Assembly (NCBI RefSeq): GCF_051622035.1
Contig: NC_135362.1
Location: 24,513,001-24,577,000, forward strand
Direction of reading: 5' to 3'
DNA: 64,000 nt
Origin: Arctopsyche grandis
Taxonomy: Eukaryota > Arthropoda > Insecta > Trichoptera > Hydropsychidae
In this document: piece by piece, positions 11,990 to 24,329 of the stretch
Position numbering within the stretch: position 1 is the stretch's first letter
Layout of the letters: each line of letters starts with the position of its first letter
Translations under genes and position numbers: made by a program
The notes under the pieces: model-generated
Seen by the model: only the letters and a program-made list of their open reading frames with translations
What the model was told of the DNA's origin: nothing
The model's database searches: none

Positions 11990-12457
11990 GAATGCTTGAA
12001 ACGGGCGTAGCGATACATTCGAATGATCGCAGGGCACTCACGGTTTGCGGTTTGCGATCGCTGCTCGAGCCGTGTTTGGGTTTGAGTGGAATCGGTTGGA
12101 GCGGCCTGCGTCATTCTAGCAGCGTCTGCGGCTCGTCCCGGTCGTCGCTCAGTTCGCGCTCTGCTTTACCGACTCTTTCTCGCTCCACGCTCCTCGCTCA
12201 CTTCCGCTTCCTTCCACCTGAAAACAAACCCCGCACTCCGCTCTCGAAGTGAACCGCTCGCTTTCCGCGGACCCAACTCTACCGACACAACAAACCCAGG
12301 GAATCGCAAGGTATCGATCCGGTGCATCTCATCCCGCCGATCGTGAAACGTGGAACGTGGAACGTAGAACGTGGAATGCACCGCGACCAATAAAAGCCCC
12401 GACGGTTCAACGAGCTTCCCCATTTGCACGCATACATACACACGAGTATTTACAACG
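11990..12457 (+). promoter_or_regulatory. pino: GC/CpG-rich promoter region and non-coding first exon of pinocchio
   Basis: This is the most GC- and CpG-rich stretch of the left third of the window, in otherwise AT-rich DNA. It ends at a consensus splice donor (ACAACG|GTGAGT, intron from 12458). The next acceptor on the same strand leads, 17 nt later, into the pinocchio start codon, so this is read as promoter plus 5' UTR exon. The transcription start is not determined; no TATA box was seen, and ATCGAT at 12315 resembles part of a DRE-like element. The frames here on both strands have no known similarity. Confidence 0.55.
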
Positions 12458-14751
12458 GTGAGTGGTGTCAGTGCTTCGGTCGTTTTTACCGTTAAGTCGT
12501 TTTCTCGACGGCTACTTTCTATTTCGTCTTGGAAAAAAATTACAGGTGGAATTGCGCGCGAGTGTTTTGAAGATTCGAAATTGCGCGAAACGCGACGAGT
12601 GCCGCTTTTGAAATTGGCGTTGGGCCGTTTGTTTGGCCATAGTCCTGTCGCGGGACGACCGTGCCCGCTTTGTTATCAAATTTGCGTTTGAAATGCTCAA
12701 ATTGATTGACAACGTTTGTAAAAATTGATTATGCTCGAATCGTTCTTAGGTTAAATCAAAACAATATAAAATTCCAGTTATTGACCGTTTGGATTAAAAC
12801 AATACCCTAATATTTATAAATGAGGATAAAAGTTATCAATTTTTACAAAATTAAGTGGGTAACAGGATTGGTTTTTTTTTGTCGTAGTTAGGGTAGGTAA
12901 ATAAAATACATATATCGTCGATATACTGGCAGAAAATGTCAAAAAAAGACGTTTTGAATTTGAATTTTTTATGTCAAAAAATGAATAATGATTTAGGTCA
13001 CAAAATAGAGAGCTTCAAACTAATTGATTTTTGAAAAAATCGATTCTCTCAAAACAAACAAACTTTTCATAAGTATGTATACTGACGATATAATGTTTGA
13101 ACATACATAGTAGATTTAATTTAGTCTTTTTTCTTTAATATGTTATCAACAAAGATGGACGTTAGAAGGATGCTTTTCGCACAAAAAATTATTCACTATT
13201 GTCAATTTCTTAGAAAAACCATGTTCTTTTGCTGTCTTACTTTGAATACCAATGGAGCGGTCTATTGTTAATTGAAAAGCATTCATCGACCGCCTAAGAT
13301 TAGTTATCAAAATTGATGCTGTTTTTTTAACTGATATTTCCAGATGCAAACAAATTTACATTCTCTTTTTGTGTTTACTAAATGTTAAATCACGCGACTT
13401 GTCAAAGAATGTGCGGTAAATCCCCGATGGAATCAAATCGACGAAAACAAGTTTTATACTGTGTTTTTTTGTTTGTCCGAAACTACATTTCATTTATATG
13501 CGCATTTTGTTATTGGTGACTAGTACGAATTTATTACTTGCAATAGAATGGTTTCCATATGAATATGTTCTATCGGGTCTGTATGATAACATTGACAATG
13601 ATAATGATAATATTGACAACAACGATGAGTAATTGAATTACAAATTATTAAAGTTTTCTTATGTCGTTTGTTGGATTTAACTTTAGTTAAAAAGAAAACA
13701 TTGACAACTTCGAGTGTATGCAAAAAATCTATAATTAGAAAAATACCTGTATGTTAAATGTTATTTTTTGAAATAATCGAATAAGAAAGTATGGTATAAC
13801 AAGTACGATTTCACATCACAAAGAATGTGCGGATCAAAAATAATAAACATTTAGTATTAAAGAAATATATGTATTTTATGTAGAATAATATAAAATATCA
13901 ATATCGATCAGTGGAACATCCCAACACGTGGCCCCTCAAGTAGTCCGGGCCCGGGAACTTTAAACCCAGCTTCTCCCCCCCCTCTCAGCGGCCCTGTCCA
14001 TAGGAGTATTGTTTTAACTGCATTTTAATTTAATGTATATGACTAGTAATAACATAATAATATGTTATAATGAAATAATATTTCTTTATTGAAAAAAAAT
14101 TGAAAGCTTTATTTAAAAAAAATTTTAACCTTCAATGTCAAAATCATTACAATAGTAAAAAATAACAGTAACAAAACATTCAACATCCCAAGTTCATGGC
14201 TTTTTTGTTCTTTTTATTACAATTTTATAAATTAAAATGTACAATCTACATATGTATGTATCCTGGTAATATGTATGCAAATATTTGATGCTCAATTTAC
14301 AAATTTATTTTTTACATTCAATACAACATTACAGGTAACATGCCATTTGTATAAGCATTTTTATATTTCAATACTCTTCGGTTAAGTTTTGTAACTCGAT
14401 GCATGTCATTCTTTCTGTATGCGGTGTAACATCACCACAGTTATTATTTATTTTTTTTGAATTTCATTTAGCAATCGTTTGTAGAGTCGGCCTGATTTTC
14501 AAACTGCTAATGGCATCTTAACCCAGTTTCTTCTTTTTTCCACATCCATTGTGCTAAGTTTTCGCAGACAACTCTGCCAATTACGACCAATTATTACATT
14601 TTATTACAAAAAAATGCACTGCTCGCCCGTAATGTAACAAGTGCACACTGTAAAAGTGAAATCAACACTCGCATTGTACTTCTAAGAGAAATTGTGGTAA
14701 TCGAATATGCAGTGATTTGATTATTAATCATCATTTTTATATTCGTTTCAG
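12458..14751 (+). other. pino: pinocchio intron 1 (in the 5' UTR)
   Basis: 2294 nt, from GTGAGT to TTTCAG. Mostly AT-rich. A C-rich patch at 13925-13995 resembles a worn transposon end, but no partner end was found. Depends on the inferred 5' exon. Confidence 0.5.
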
Positions 14752-14818
14752 GTTTTCACAACACCACCATGTCGATAGCGAGCGCTCGTCCTGCTGAAAT
14801 CAACTCATCGTTGGACCA
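14752..14818 (+). CDS. pino: pinocchio exon 2: end of 5' UTR and first 50 coding nt
   Basis: The acceptor TTTCAG ends at 14751. Coding starts at 14769 and the donor GTGAGT begins at 14819. It encodes [16 protein letters not shown] plus two bases (CA), completed to His by the next exon. The following intron is 7.3 kb. Confidence 0.8.
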
Positions 14819-17800
14819 GTGAGTATTTTTTGATTGATGACTGATCAGTGAGGTGTTTCAATCACCTTGCTAATATTTGTAGACGAACATTTCAATTGAA
14901 TGTGTGTGCCATTTGTCGTCTCATTAGAATTTCAATTACATTGAGATTGTAATTGGGTACGATCATCGACGATTCCATTGCTACCATCTTGTAGTCTTGT
15001 TTGGAAAATGATTATGGTGTGTTGCATATTGATAGGTGTCTTTTGTTCGATACTTAAATCTTCCTTGCCGATTTTGCTGACTGCTTATACGCACTTCTAT
15101 TTTGTTTATATGAAAATTATTATCAATGCAAGTATATTTATATAGAAATAATCTTCCATGAAGGTGTCTTCCGAAAGGTATTGAAATTTTTTTTCTATTC
15201 ATTTCTCCAATTTAGTTATTGAAATATGCCAGCCCTGTTATAAGTGTGCATATATATTTTTATATTATATATACATATGTATATATTTGCAATGGTTTGT
15301 TTACATAATACTACTTGAATCAATCAACATATACAATAATATGTTGATAAGTAGAAAATTGAAGTGAAAATGAGAGCAATGCAATCAAAATACTACTGAA
15401 TAATAAAAGTTGTACTTTTATCTATTTACTAAAATTATACCATTGGTCTGTGAAATTTAAACTTTTTTTGTACCGGCCAACTAATACAGTAAAATCTGTA
15501 CTCTTTCGAACCCACTGTTTTCGAATATAGTGTTGAAATTTGTGCCCAAAACACTAAAAATAGTAGTCGGCGGTTTTTATACCAAATTGCCATATTTTAT
15601 TATATAAAATAATGTACAACTAAAAATAATTAGATTTTTTTGCATCGTTCTTACGAATTTGTAAATATTTTGTGGCTTACATAGGTTCGGAAATAAATTA
15701 CAAATATTACATGTTCTCTCTTTTTTGTTTTTCATATTATTTGTAACTAAATAATTGATTTAATTTTTTTATACAATGGGCTCATTACTACCGTGGAATA
15801 ATTTTAATCATGATAATTGATTAAACAAAATGTTATTTCCCCAAACGAATCTTGTATGTTGTAGTTGAGGCAAAAAACTGAATATATTATTAATTTTTTG
15901 TCTGTACAATTTCATATTTAACGTCTATAATTTAAAACACATACGAAATATTTTCAATGCTCAAACTTTTTTTTGTTGTTGATATTTCTGTTCGTGAGAA
16001 AATGTATTCATATGTAATTGCTATCAATTTCGCACAGCATCCGCTTTTTTGTGTGATCATTATCGTACCTCTTCCTTCTCCTCAACTGTTCGATCAAAGT
16101 CTGTTTATTATTTATTATTATATTTTTTTATTATGTCTGCATATCTTTGTCAAATTCCGTCACAGTGTTTTATCACAAGACTGTTGCGTGTTTGATAAGA
16201 AGTTTTCGCTTGTATCAAGGTTTTTCTCAGCGTTATCGTCTGGAAATTGCAAAGTTTTGCACATTTCGGGTTGCGCACTGTCACATTAGTTGCATCATTT
16301 GTTGATGTTTCTAATTTGAATCGAATCGCTGCCATTTTGTACCGTTTTGTTGAGGCTCTAATTGCGCTACTGCACTTAGGAGTGTTTAGGAATGCAATTA
16401 TGCATCGTGAAACAGGAGCGTTTAGTTGAGCATATGTATGTTTAAAAAAAATTATATAATAAATACTCCGAGACTTAGCGCCGTATATTAGCTTAGAAGA
16501 AACATTGGTAGCAAACAGTATATATAGAAGTTTTTTTCTTTAGTTATTACATTCGTACAATTTGTTGGCAGTGTTTTGGCTGTGACGTACATATGTATGT
16601 CTAATCGAAACGACTATTATAGTTAGAGTACGGACCCAAAGCGCGCCGCTCATTGTTCAATTGTTGTAAATGCTTTGTGAAAAAGGTTCGGCAAACCTTT
16701 AACAATGCATTTACAATGAATGGCGCGCTCTGGGTCCAGGCTTTAATTATAGTACGCTGAGCGTTATCGCAGATACACAGACACACAGAATAGCGATATT
16801 ATATATATATGTATGATACAATTATTATTTCTCTGTAGCCGTTTAAGAAATTTGTTACACCCAATTGCTAAGTGTTTTGTCATAACAATATAGCTTAGAA
16901 AAGAAAAGGTCAGCACTTGTACACTAAATACACACAAATATAATATGTACATAGGGTCACGCCTTCAATGAGACGTTCACTTTTCGATTTTATAGTAAAG
17001 GAAACGTGCAAAATCAATACTTCGTATGCAAATACCATTGAGCATATTTGAAACTAGCCATCAATCAGTCTTTGGAAGACTGGTCCGAACGGTGTCAGTG
17101 TTGTAGAAACGCACGGACAAAGGCCACGAATCTCGTGGGTTTTGCGCAACGAGCTCTCTTCACAACAAAAACCCATTTTTGATAGACCTTCCGATGCATA
17201 ATGGTCATGTAAATTTTTCACAACATCACGTGGCGAAATCTACACGTGATGACGGCATGACTAGACGCGTCGTGGAAACGAGTTATGACTAAAAAACGAG
17301 TACTCACCACGATCTTCGTATCGAATGAGTCCATACGAGTATCAATTCCCGGAATTCGAAGTCACAACAGGTGTATTTGTGGCCGCGATTAGGATTGGTT
17401 CGGGCAGCGCCTTGTACTCCTTTGACGGTCGCTATTATATGTAAATATGTGTATAAAGGTCTGACCGCACTATGCGTCTGCGACACGAACGGCAGCGTGC
17501 GGCCAAATATTGTTTGTATGAAATTGTATGAGATATAACGCACTACGCGTCACGCGACAGAGTTGCCTTTTGTATCAACTTTGCCGTGTTGTGTCGTGCT
17601 GCAACAGTCGACGGCCGTATAGTGCGGTCAGACCTTAAGGTATTGTTTTATTTCAATCGAACATATGTATACACTCGCCTTTACAGATGGCTCCAAAGCG
17701 ACAAGTGTACTAATGCAGATACAATACAATTAATACAAGCGTTTTTATACAATGCGAATTCATACAAATATGATCCACAGTGACATCTATGGATACATTT

Positions 17801-20800
17801 TTGCAGCATTTTATTATAGAAATTGGCGAGCCTCAATATGCTGAATAACTTGAGATTTGCAAGAGAGATTAGAAAGGAAATGCCATTTACAGTGACCCTT
17901 TCAATGAAAATCAGAAAAATTGGCAAACTCTGAATGGAAATGATCGAACTGGAATCATAAACTAAGTTCAGGCGAACAGCTACTAGTTAGAATCGAACCG
18001 TGACCACTGTTCGAAAGCATAATGTGCTTACCATTAGTCCAGGCTGCTGGTTATATCTAGGAACGCGTGACTATGAACGTATAAGGGCGAAAACACACAA
18101 AAACAAACAGGGAAGAACGGCACGTTGTGTACTTGGCTCCCCGGTGTGGGTGAGTGTCTCCTACTATGGGATATATCGTTGTCAATCACTTTCAAGCAAG
18201 GATAAATACAAGGATACAATTTTACCGAAAACAATTGAGGGGGTGATTTTGGGACGGTGCGTACTGAATCTGTGCAAGACACGCCACATTTTTTCGCACG
18301 TCTAAAACTATCTAAAAGTAACCATATGCCACGTTCATCGCTGTGTGCTTTCGCTCAAAGATGTTCGTGAACGTGAATATATGCTTAGGTTGTCTGTAAC
18401 GTTAACTGTTACTTGTTTGGTGGCTGTAATAAAGCTGTATCCATAAATATCCACCGTCATATACTCTACAAGTTACATATACTCTCATTTCACCATCACG
18501 TGTTAACTAGCAGTGCCCAGAGAAATGTAATAATAATATAAGTGGATTTAGGCGTCAAAGTGTTGTAAGATTGCGGTATGGCTATCGCCATACTAATTAG
18601 TTTCCGCCACAGTCGTGTTTGGTGTTTGATGTATGTCTGATTGACATGCACAATGCACACCAAAGACGACTGTAGCGGAAATTAATTTAGTATGGCGATA
18701 GCCATACCGAAATCTTTCAACACTATGGCGCCCAAAGTCATTTATATTATTATTAGATTTATCTGTCAACGTCAGTGTCAGTTGAGTCAAGTCAGTGAAT
18801 TCACGCGCGGTCTACTCGCCCCCCCCCCACTACTGGTGAAATGTGCTTAGCAACTTTCAACTTTATCGTAACTTATGTGTACTTGTCTATTTACCCAGAT
18901 TACTTCTTGCATCGTGTATAAGCTTAAAATTTGTACTTAAGTATATGAGAATATAGCCCTGGGTCAAAGTACTCAATATGGTAGCTAACTTCTATTATGT
19001 AATTTACACGTGTAGTTACGTAAGTATAGCCGATGGCAAGGTTAAATGGATAAGGAAAAGAATGCTACTACATATGTACATACATACCAGTTTTATATTC
19101 ATTATTTTTGTTTTTTGTTTATGATAAACTACTCTCACCATATTATTTATCAATCAGGAAATGAACCAAAAATTCAACAAGCCAACCTTGAAAATCAAAA
19201 CTAGTGATAGCAAGCGGGCGTATAATATAGTAATAAGTATACATAATTTAAAGCTTTGTACCTCGATTGCACAATGTGCATATTGATCAGTGGTGTGACA
19301 TAACATCGCTCAAGGATATGAACGGTTCACTGGATCTCTGATTTTATTATGGTCTCGCCTATTTGCATCTGGTAATATTGATTAGCCATTTGCATCTTGA
19401 AGGTTCCTTGCTGTTCGCCATTTCGTTTGACAACGATTTCTTATGAAAATTGCTTATATGGGAGAGGAATTGGAATGTATTTTGATCCAAAAAAGTGGTT
19501 CAGTCAGAATACAAGAATGAGCAAGTACAAAGTTTGCTCATTGTACTAAGACATGGACTTCAGTTCTGGAATATCATATCTACTGGCGGTGGAAATGGGA
19601 TTTCTCAAGGCGCTTGTGTACTATGTGGGATTAAATACAAAGCAATGGTATCCGGATATTGATCCACTAATCTTGAGCTGTTGACTGGCTCACGTTATTG
19701 AAAGGTTGTTGAATAGGATACAGATGAAGGTTTTTTGTAGCAACCCAATAGGGGTCTGAAGAATAAGGCTTGTTCACCTGGAAATACCTGAGTAAGGCGT
19801 TGAGACTTCAACCAAATCTTAAAGACAGTTAGGATGATTCGAAAGGGGTTGGAAGAAACAAACGAGCTTGATTTGTGAAAAGTTGGGATTCCGGTAGGAG
19901 CAGGTTCCAGTAGTAAAGTAAACGACACAAGACAGGTTTATCTGGAAAGACCTGATAAGACGTTGGGACAATCTTGGAAAAGATTCGGGTGGGGCGTTCT
20001 GTTTATAATTCTGTTTTTTTTTTTTGGTTTAAGCCTTTGCCTTATTTGAAGTAGAAAATTTAGTCTATAAAATAGACAGATTCTTTTAATAGTTTGAAAG
20101 TCTCTATCATCTGCTATCATTTCATTCCTCCAATCTCTGGGCTAATCCACGTCGAAAAGCCTAACCACCAACTGATTTTGATGCACTGCTCATGTAGCGT
20201 TTTGTATGTCGCTGTACGTATTTTGTTTGGTATCAATATGCTGTCATCATTTAGAAGCATCTCTTAGATTATAATGCATTTTGGAAAGGGTTGACGTGTT
20301 GGAAGGGATCATTAGAAGCAGCCACTAATCTTTGTTACGTCGTAGCTCTTCGTTTTTGGGGTCTAGGTCTTTGTCTTGTGGTATCGTGTTGGGTCGCTGT
20401 GAAGTCAGGTATGTGGGTCGTTCGTTTGCTTTTGGTTCCTTTGTGATTGCACTGGCGGTGCAATTCGATACCAGACACGACAATCTACGCATACTTTGGT
20501 TTTTGACCTAATTTGAACCTTATACACTATATAATGGTTCTCGAATCTGTCAATATGCCCAAAACCACGCGTAATATGACACAAAAAGTGCTGCAGTAGG
20601 TCACCTGACTAACACGCGTGATTACGATAGCAAAGGTCATTTTATTGATCCCTTGGTGCCTAATCTTATTAAGTATAAATTAGATAACAGCTATCGGCAA
20701 TCTGAAACTAATTTTAAAAAAGTAGTCGCCTATTGCTTTATTCGATGAGTAATTTTTTTTTAGTATTTTATTTTATTTTTTTGTACTTTTGATTCTTTCT

Positions 20801-23800
20801 AAATATACATATTGAGTAGTATATTTCCTGTTTGGTGTCTATTTTTGTGTTAAAATGTCAATGCTTAAACGAGTATTGGTTTTATATTTAGATGCTACCT
20901 ATTCAAATGGTAAAGATTTATTATATACATAACTACTAGTGTTGTGCCCGTTGATGTTTCAACGCGTGGTTTCGGAAAAGGAATTGATACATTAATTAAA
21001 ATAAAGTTATTTGTATGTATTATATATAATAGTAATAACAAACAACAACAATTCTCGCATTCGGAACCAAAGTCGCAACCGATGTTGTACACCTATAATA
21101 ACTCAAGATAATTCTAAAATTTTGTTTTTTGAAATCTCCTACTTGTTGATGCACTCACTGCACACCCACACACCCCCACCCACATACACCCCTTCCGTTT
21201 TTTGTAATATATAACTGGCGTTGTGCCCGTTGATTTCAATTGGTGGTTTTGGAAAGGAATTGAATTAAAATAAAGTTATATGTTATATATAAATATAATG
21301 TAAGGTAAGTTATATTAATCGTAAAAAGTGCGCGCATTACACGCTCACCAATCCAACCCGTTCGAAATAATTAATGAATGTGTGTGTCTTCGTGTATGTG
21401 TGTGTCACCCGTCGCTCGGCCTGACGTCGCACATGCCTGTCTTTGCTCGGCCTGACGTCACATGACGCTCTACCCCCACCCCCCCACCCCCCACTTCCCC
21501 GCGTCTCCTCGACCACTGATTGGCTGTGTCTCCACGGTTCGGCACATACCCACATACATCGAGTCCGTTTTTATATATATTATTACTATATGAGCTTAAA
21601 ATCTGCTTACCTCTGTACATATTCTAAATTTATTTAAATATACTCGAAGCACGGGTATATTTAAATCTATACAGTTATAGCATAAATATTGGAGATGATA
21701 TACACTGTATAATGGTTAATGTACAAAAAATGCGATTAAAAAAATATATTCTTGGCCCAAAAAAAAAAAATCAATCAAATCTAGAAATCTTATTTTTTTA
21801 AAATAAAGTTTTTGTATTGAAAAAATATATTTATTATATCAATCATGACATTTCGAAAAATAACCACGGAAATGGTTGCAACCAGAACCGATCGACCGTA
21901 AAACTAGATCTCTTATGATGCTAATATGCTTCGGCATATATTTGATGCATCACACATTTATCTCCGGTAACTACATAATACTCGTACGACATTCAGGAGT
22001 GTCTGGCACATCCAATTGGTTCAGCTTATCGTTCAGGAGTGTCTTAAGTGACAATTTGAATAGACCATTGTGTAAAACGATTCTGCATATGCATGTGAAT
22101 TAATCACGACTTAATTTTGTTTCAGTATCAGTCCTCGGAGTATGAGCAACGCGTCTCTGGAGTCCCAAGGCGGCTTCCAACCGCCGATGGAAGAACCCCG
22201 TTCGCAAGGATGCTCGTACGAAGCCGTTCTGACTATTGAAGACCTACACACCCAGATCAACTCTTGCTTCACCTGCGGAGTTAACTGGTCTCAGCAGCAT
22301 GTGTCTTTGGATTGCGACGAGTGCGGAGGATATGCCTTGATGCGTCCATGCCCACTTTGCGAGGCCTCTGCCTGCGGGGAAATGTGGAAGAGAGACTTCA
22401 CCGTGGTATGTTTATAGCTCACAGTATCTAAACATTCTCATTAGAAATTATAAGACTTTAATTAAGAGACTACAGACTGGGTGATAAATGCTAGTAGATA
22501 TCGCTACCTATCTACCTACCTGTATTGTAGCTAGCGATTTGACACAAATAATTGTGTTTGTAGAAAGGCATTAAAAGGTTCATTTAATATAAACATTTTG
22601 AGTCCTTGAAAGACCTGCCACCTACTTACTATCTACTAGTTTTGTTGCCCAGACAACTATATCAGTTAGTTGAAAGACGAATCTTGCAATTTGTGATCAG
22701 AATTCAAAATATGTACATATATGTAGTATGGAAAGATTTGTTTTATTAGTAGAATTAGGATATGTCAACTAGCTTAAGACTATACAATATGAGCCGGTGC
22801 GCTCCGTTGAACCATCTTGTAATATCTCAAGACTAGTTTTCTCAACTTTTCGTTTGCTTAGTTAATGTTTATCTCGTCAAAGAAGTATTTCACTATGTAA
22901 AACATTTTCGTATATGCCTTTTTGTATATATCCAAACTCGACGACGAAATACACTGAAAGAGTTGGGAAAACGAGTCTTGAGATATTGCAAGTTGGTGGA
23001 ACGAGATGGACTCAATATGAGCAGGGAGTTTTTCCATAGCCAGCCTTATAATAAATTTACATATTCAAATAAATTCTCGGCTCATCCTTCTACTTCCGTT
23101 CCGTGCTTAAAATTTACTACGATTTAAAAGTAAAATTTTACCCGTTGCTTTTTCATAAATAAGTAGCATCATATTCAGCTCCTTCTTTATTCGGCTTTCT
23201 TTGATTTGCATTCTCTTGGACACTATCTATGTAGTATGCAGATATTTAGATTTACTTCACAAGAATATATGGAAGAAAAGATTTAATTTCTCAATAACTT
23301 ATTTTGAAAAGAAGTCTACGATCAAACTTAGATGACTCTTCGATCTACTCATTATGTGTTGAAATCTTTAGAATTTACCTAGACTTGAATGAATCATATC
23401 GATTATTTCCAACTAGTATTGTAGGCTGTTATGTACAGATAGTTCTAACAACTTCATATATACATATAAATTAAGGTGACCATTAGTACTGGTTTTTTGG
23501 GTATCTGTCCTGGCAGAATCCTTGGGATAGGCTTGTTTATAAATATTGAAATCGATGTTTTTGTTTTCATAACGTTCATTAACGTTTTTAATAACTCAAG
23601 TATTAACCCTTCGCCCGCGGCTATAAATATAGCGAACAAGCCCTGTACGCAGCACCTTTTTCGCGAATTTGGCAATCGAGTTTTCGACCTTAAATACAGA
23701 TTTTAATATTTACTCAAGTAACCAGATATTTTAATTAACACATAAAGTATTATTTTAAACAATAAAATACATAATATATCTCGTAGTTTTGGATTAATTG

Positions 23801-24329
23801 TCAAATAATCATTCTTCATAATTGTATGAAGACGTGACGTCACATAAACGAGGTTTTAGTATGGTTCCACAAAAAACTAATCTTAACTGGTATATATTCA
23901 TTTTAAGCAAATTGAATGGATGGCATTCAACTCTCAGTAATATATTCAACCAATTTTGAACCTTAAAACAGTTGAAATAGGCGCGTATAAGGCTCAAAAT
24001 CCCGTGCAAAGTTCAGAAATTCTATGGAAGACAGCCGCGCTACAGACTTGTCGCGCAAAGCTTCCATAGAAGACGGCCGCGGGCAAACGGTTAATGCAAA
24101 TAGACGTGTAAATAATCTCTGTGCGTTTTCTTTTCAGTCTCACGCCAGCTCTAAAGCTCGCTGGCAAGGAGTTTGCAAGTTGTCTGATCGTCCGACGGCC
24201 TACCAGACTTTCCCCGCGGCCATCTCCGGCTGTCAAGCGTTACCCCCTGGATGCAGTGCTGCAGCACGGCTCGCCCGAGACCTTTGTCAGCGTCTTGAAA
24301 AGCTCTCCACTCAACAGCGACCGTCGTGA
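14769..24329 (+). CDS. pino: Protein pinocchio homologue, joined from 14769-14818, 22126-22405, 24138-24329
   Basis: Three coding parts join in frame to give 173 residues. The start ATG at 14769 has a good context (CACCACCATG). Residues 1-22 are Ser-rich ([10 protein letters not shown]). The centre is cysteine-rich: CFTC (64-67), CDEC (80-83) and CPLC (92-95), plus C100, H112 and C123, which look like zinc-ribbon ligands. The block [26 protein letters not shown], then [13 protein letters not shown], is what I recognise as Pinocchio, an insect protein. In Drosophila it is expressed in the antenna and affects odour-guided behaviour (smi21F). The biochemical function is unknown; zinc binding is inferred from the Cys pairs. 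All three internal junctions are GT-AG and phases agree (2 nt carried, then 0). It may be shorter than the fly protein, so an alternative exon could be missing. Confidence 0.85.
16613..16753. mobile_element. Foldback MITE, about 140 bp
   Basis: The two halves are reverse complements: GGACCCAAAGCGCGCCGCTC on the left pairs with GGACCCAGAGCGCGCCATTC read from the right. Inner arms share TGTAAATGC. About 30 bp around GTTCGGCAAACCTTTAACAA (16686 onward) recurs at about 62775. No frame; located in pinocchio intron 2. Confidence 0.65.
17456..17636. mobile_element. Short TIR element (AAGGTCTGACCGCACTAT ends)
   Basis: The left end AAGGTCTGACCGCACTATGC and the right end ATAGTGCGGTCAGACCTT are perfect inverted repeats over 18 bp. 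The 181-bp interior is CpG-rich with no frame. The target duplication is unclear (TA- or ATA-like), so the superfamily is not assigned. Confidence 0.75.
17668..18050 (-). repeat. SINE, tail type B, old copy
   Basis: Minus-strand order: head CCAGCAGCCTGGACTAATGG, centre with TTTGCCAATTTTTCTGATTT and TTCATTGAAAGGG, then the tail with GGAGCCATCTGTAAAGGCGA. Diverged from the younger copies at 32150 and 45014. Confidence 0.75.
18547..18736. mobile_element. Foldback MITE with about 85-nt arms
   Basis: Arms are reverse complements: GGTATGGCTATCGCCATACT occurs at about 18575 and again, inverted, at about 18690. TTTCCGCCACAGTCGT pairs with TTTCCGCTACAGTCGT. The block GTATGGC-TATC-GCCATAC is also a palindrome by itself. 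About 40 nt form the loop. Non-coding. Confidence 0.8.
20936..21213 (-). mobile_element. Helitron-like non-autonomous element, copy 1 of a tandem pair
   Basis: Read on the minus strand it ends with hairpin CGTTGAAACATCAACG, then GGCACAACACTAG|T, matching the Helitron 3' rule (hairpin, short spacer, CTRR, insertion before T). The other end carries ACAAAAAACGGAAGGGG, as in copy 2. No Rep/helicase frame. Confidence 0.5.
21215..21595 (-). mobile_element. Helitron-like element, copy 2 of the tandem pair, with GC-rich insert
   Basis: Starts with the same block as copy 1 (GTTGTGCCCGTTGATTTCAA, then GGAATTG and AAAATAAAGTTAT) and ends with the same type of distal block (CCCACATACATCGAGTCCGT). The middle (21325-21540) is GC-rich with duplicated CTCGGCCTGACGTC. 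The frames there (21405-21637) are low-complexity Gly/Pro/Arg products and are not taken as genes. Confidence 0.5.
22126..22405 (+). CDS. pino: pinocchio exon 3: cysteine-rich core
   Basis: Acceptor TTTCAG ends at 22125; donor GTATGT starts at 22406. Encodes residues 17-110. A linker ([16 protein letters not shown]) is followed by the region with three CxxC pairs. Coding GC content is clearly above the flanking introns. An internal Met at 22142 (residue 23) is in frame, so a product starting there is possible if exon 2 is skipped. Confidence 0.88.
22406..24137 (+). other. pino: pinocchio intron 3 (1.7 kb)
   Basis: Runs from GTATGT to TTTTCAG. A stem TTCTATGGAAG (24020-24030) / CTTCCATAGAA (24061-24071), with duplicated GACAGCCGCG / GACGGCCGCG, sits about 65 nt before the acceptor. 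The rest shows no gene; the frame at 23476-23706 has no recognised similarity. Confidence 0.7.
24138..24329 (+). CDS. pino: pinocchio exon 4: C-terminal part and stop
   Basis: The frame from the previous exon (phase 0) gives [15 protein letters not shown] and runs 63 codons to TGA at 24327-24329. The exon start fits Pinocchio, so this frame is preferred over an overlapping frame open from 24121 to 24372. The Cys and His near the exon start (H112, C123) may complete a metal site. Confidence 0.82.
   Translation, partial: SHASSKARWQGVCKLSDRPTAYQTFPAAISGCQALPPGCSAAARLARDLCQRLEKLSTQQRPS

Larger units (their letters stand above)
14819..22125 (+). other. pino: pinocchio intron 2 (7.3 kb), repeat-rich
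   Basis: Runs from GTGAGTATT to TTTCAG. Contains a foldback MITE (16613-16753), a TIR element (17456-17636), a SINE (17668-18050), a second foldback MITE (18547-18736) and two tandem Helitron-like elements (20936-21595). Unannotated parts, including 17041-17300 and 19440-20460, have mixed composition and no recognised gene. Confidence 0.75.

Noticed and set aside
15957..16289. 110-codon frame on the + strand
   Set aside because: Lies in pinocchio intron 2; Phe/Ile/Ser-rich, typical of random AT-rich DNA.
21405..21637. Overlapping Gly/Pro/Arg-rich frames on both strands
   Set aside because: Produced by a GC-rich low-complexity insert inside a Helitron-like element.
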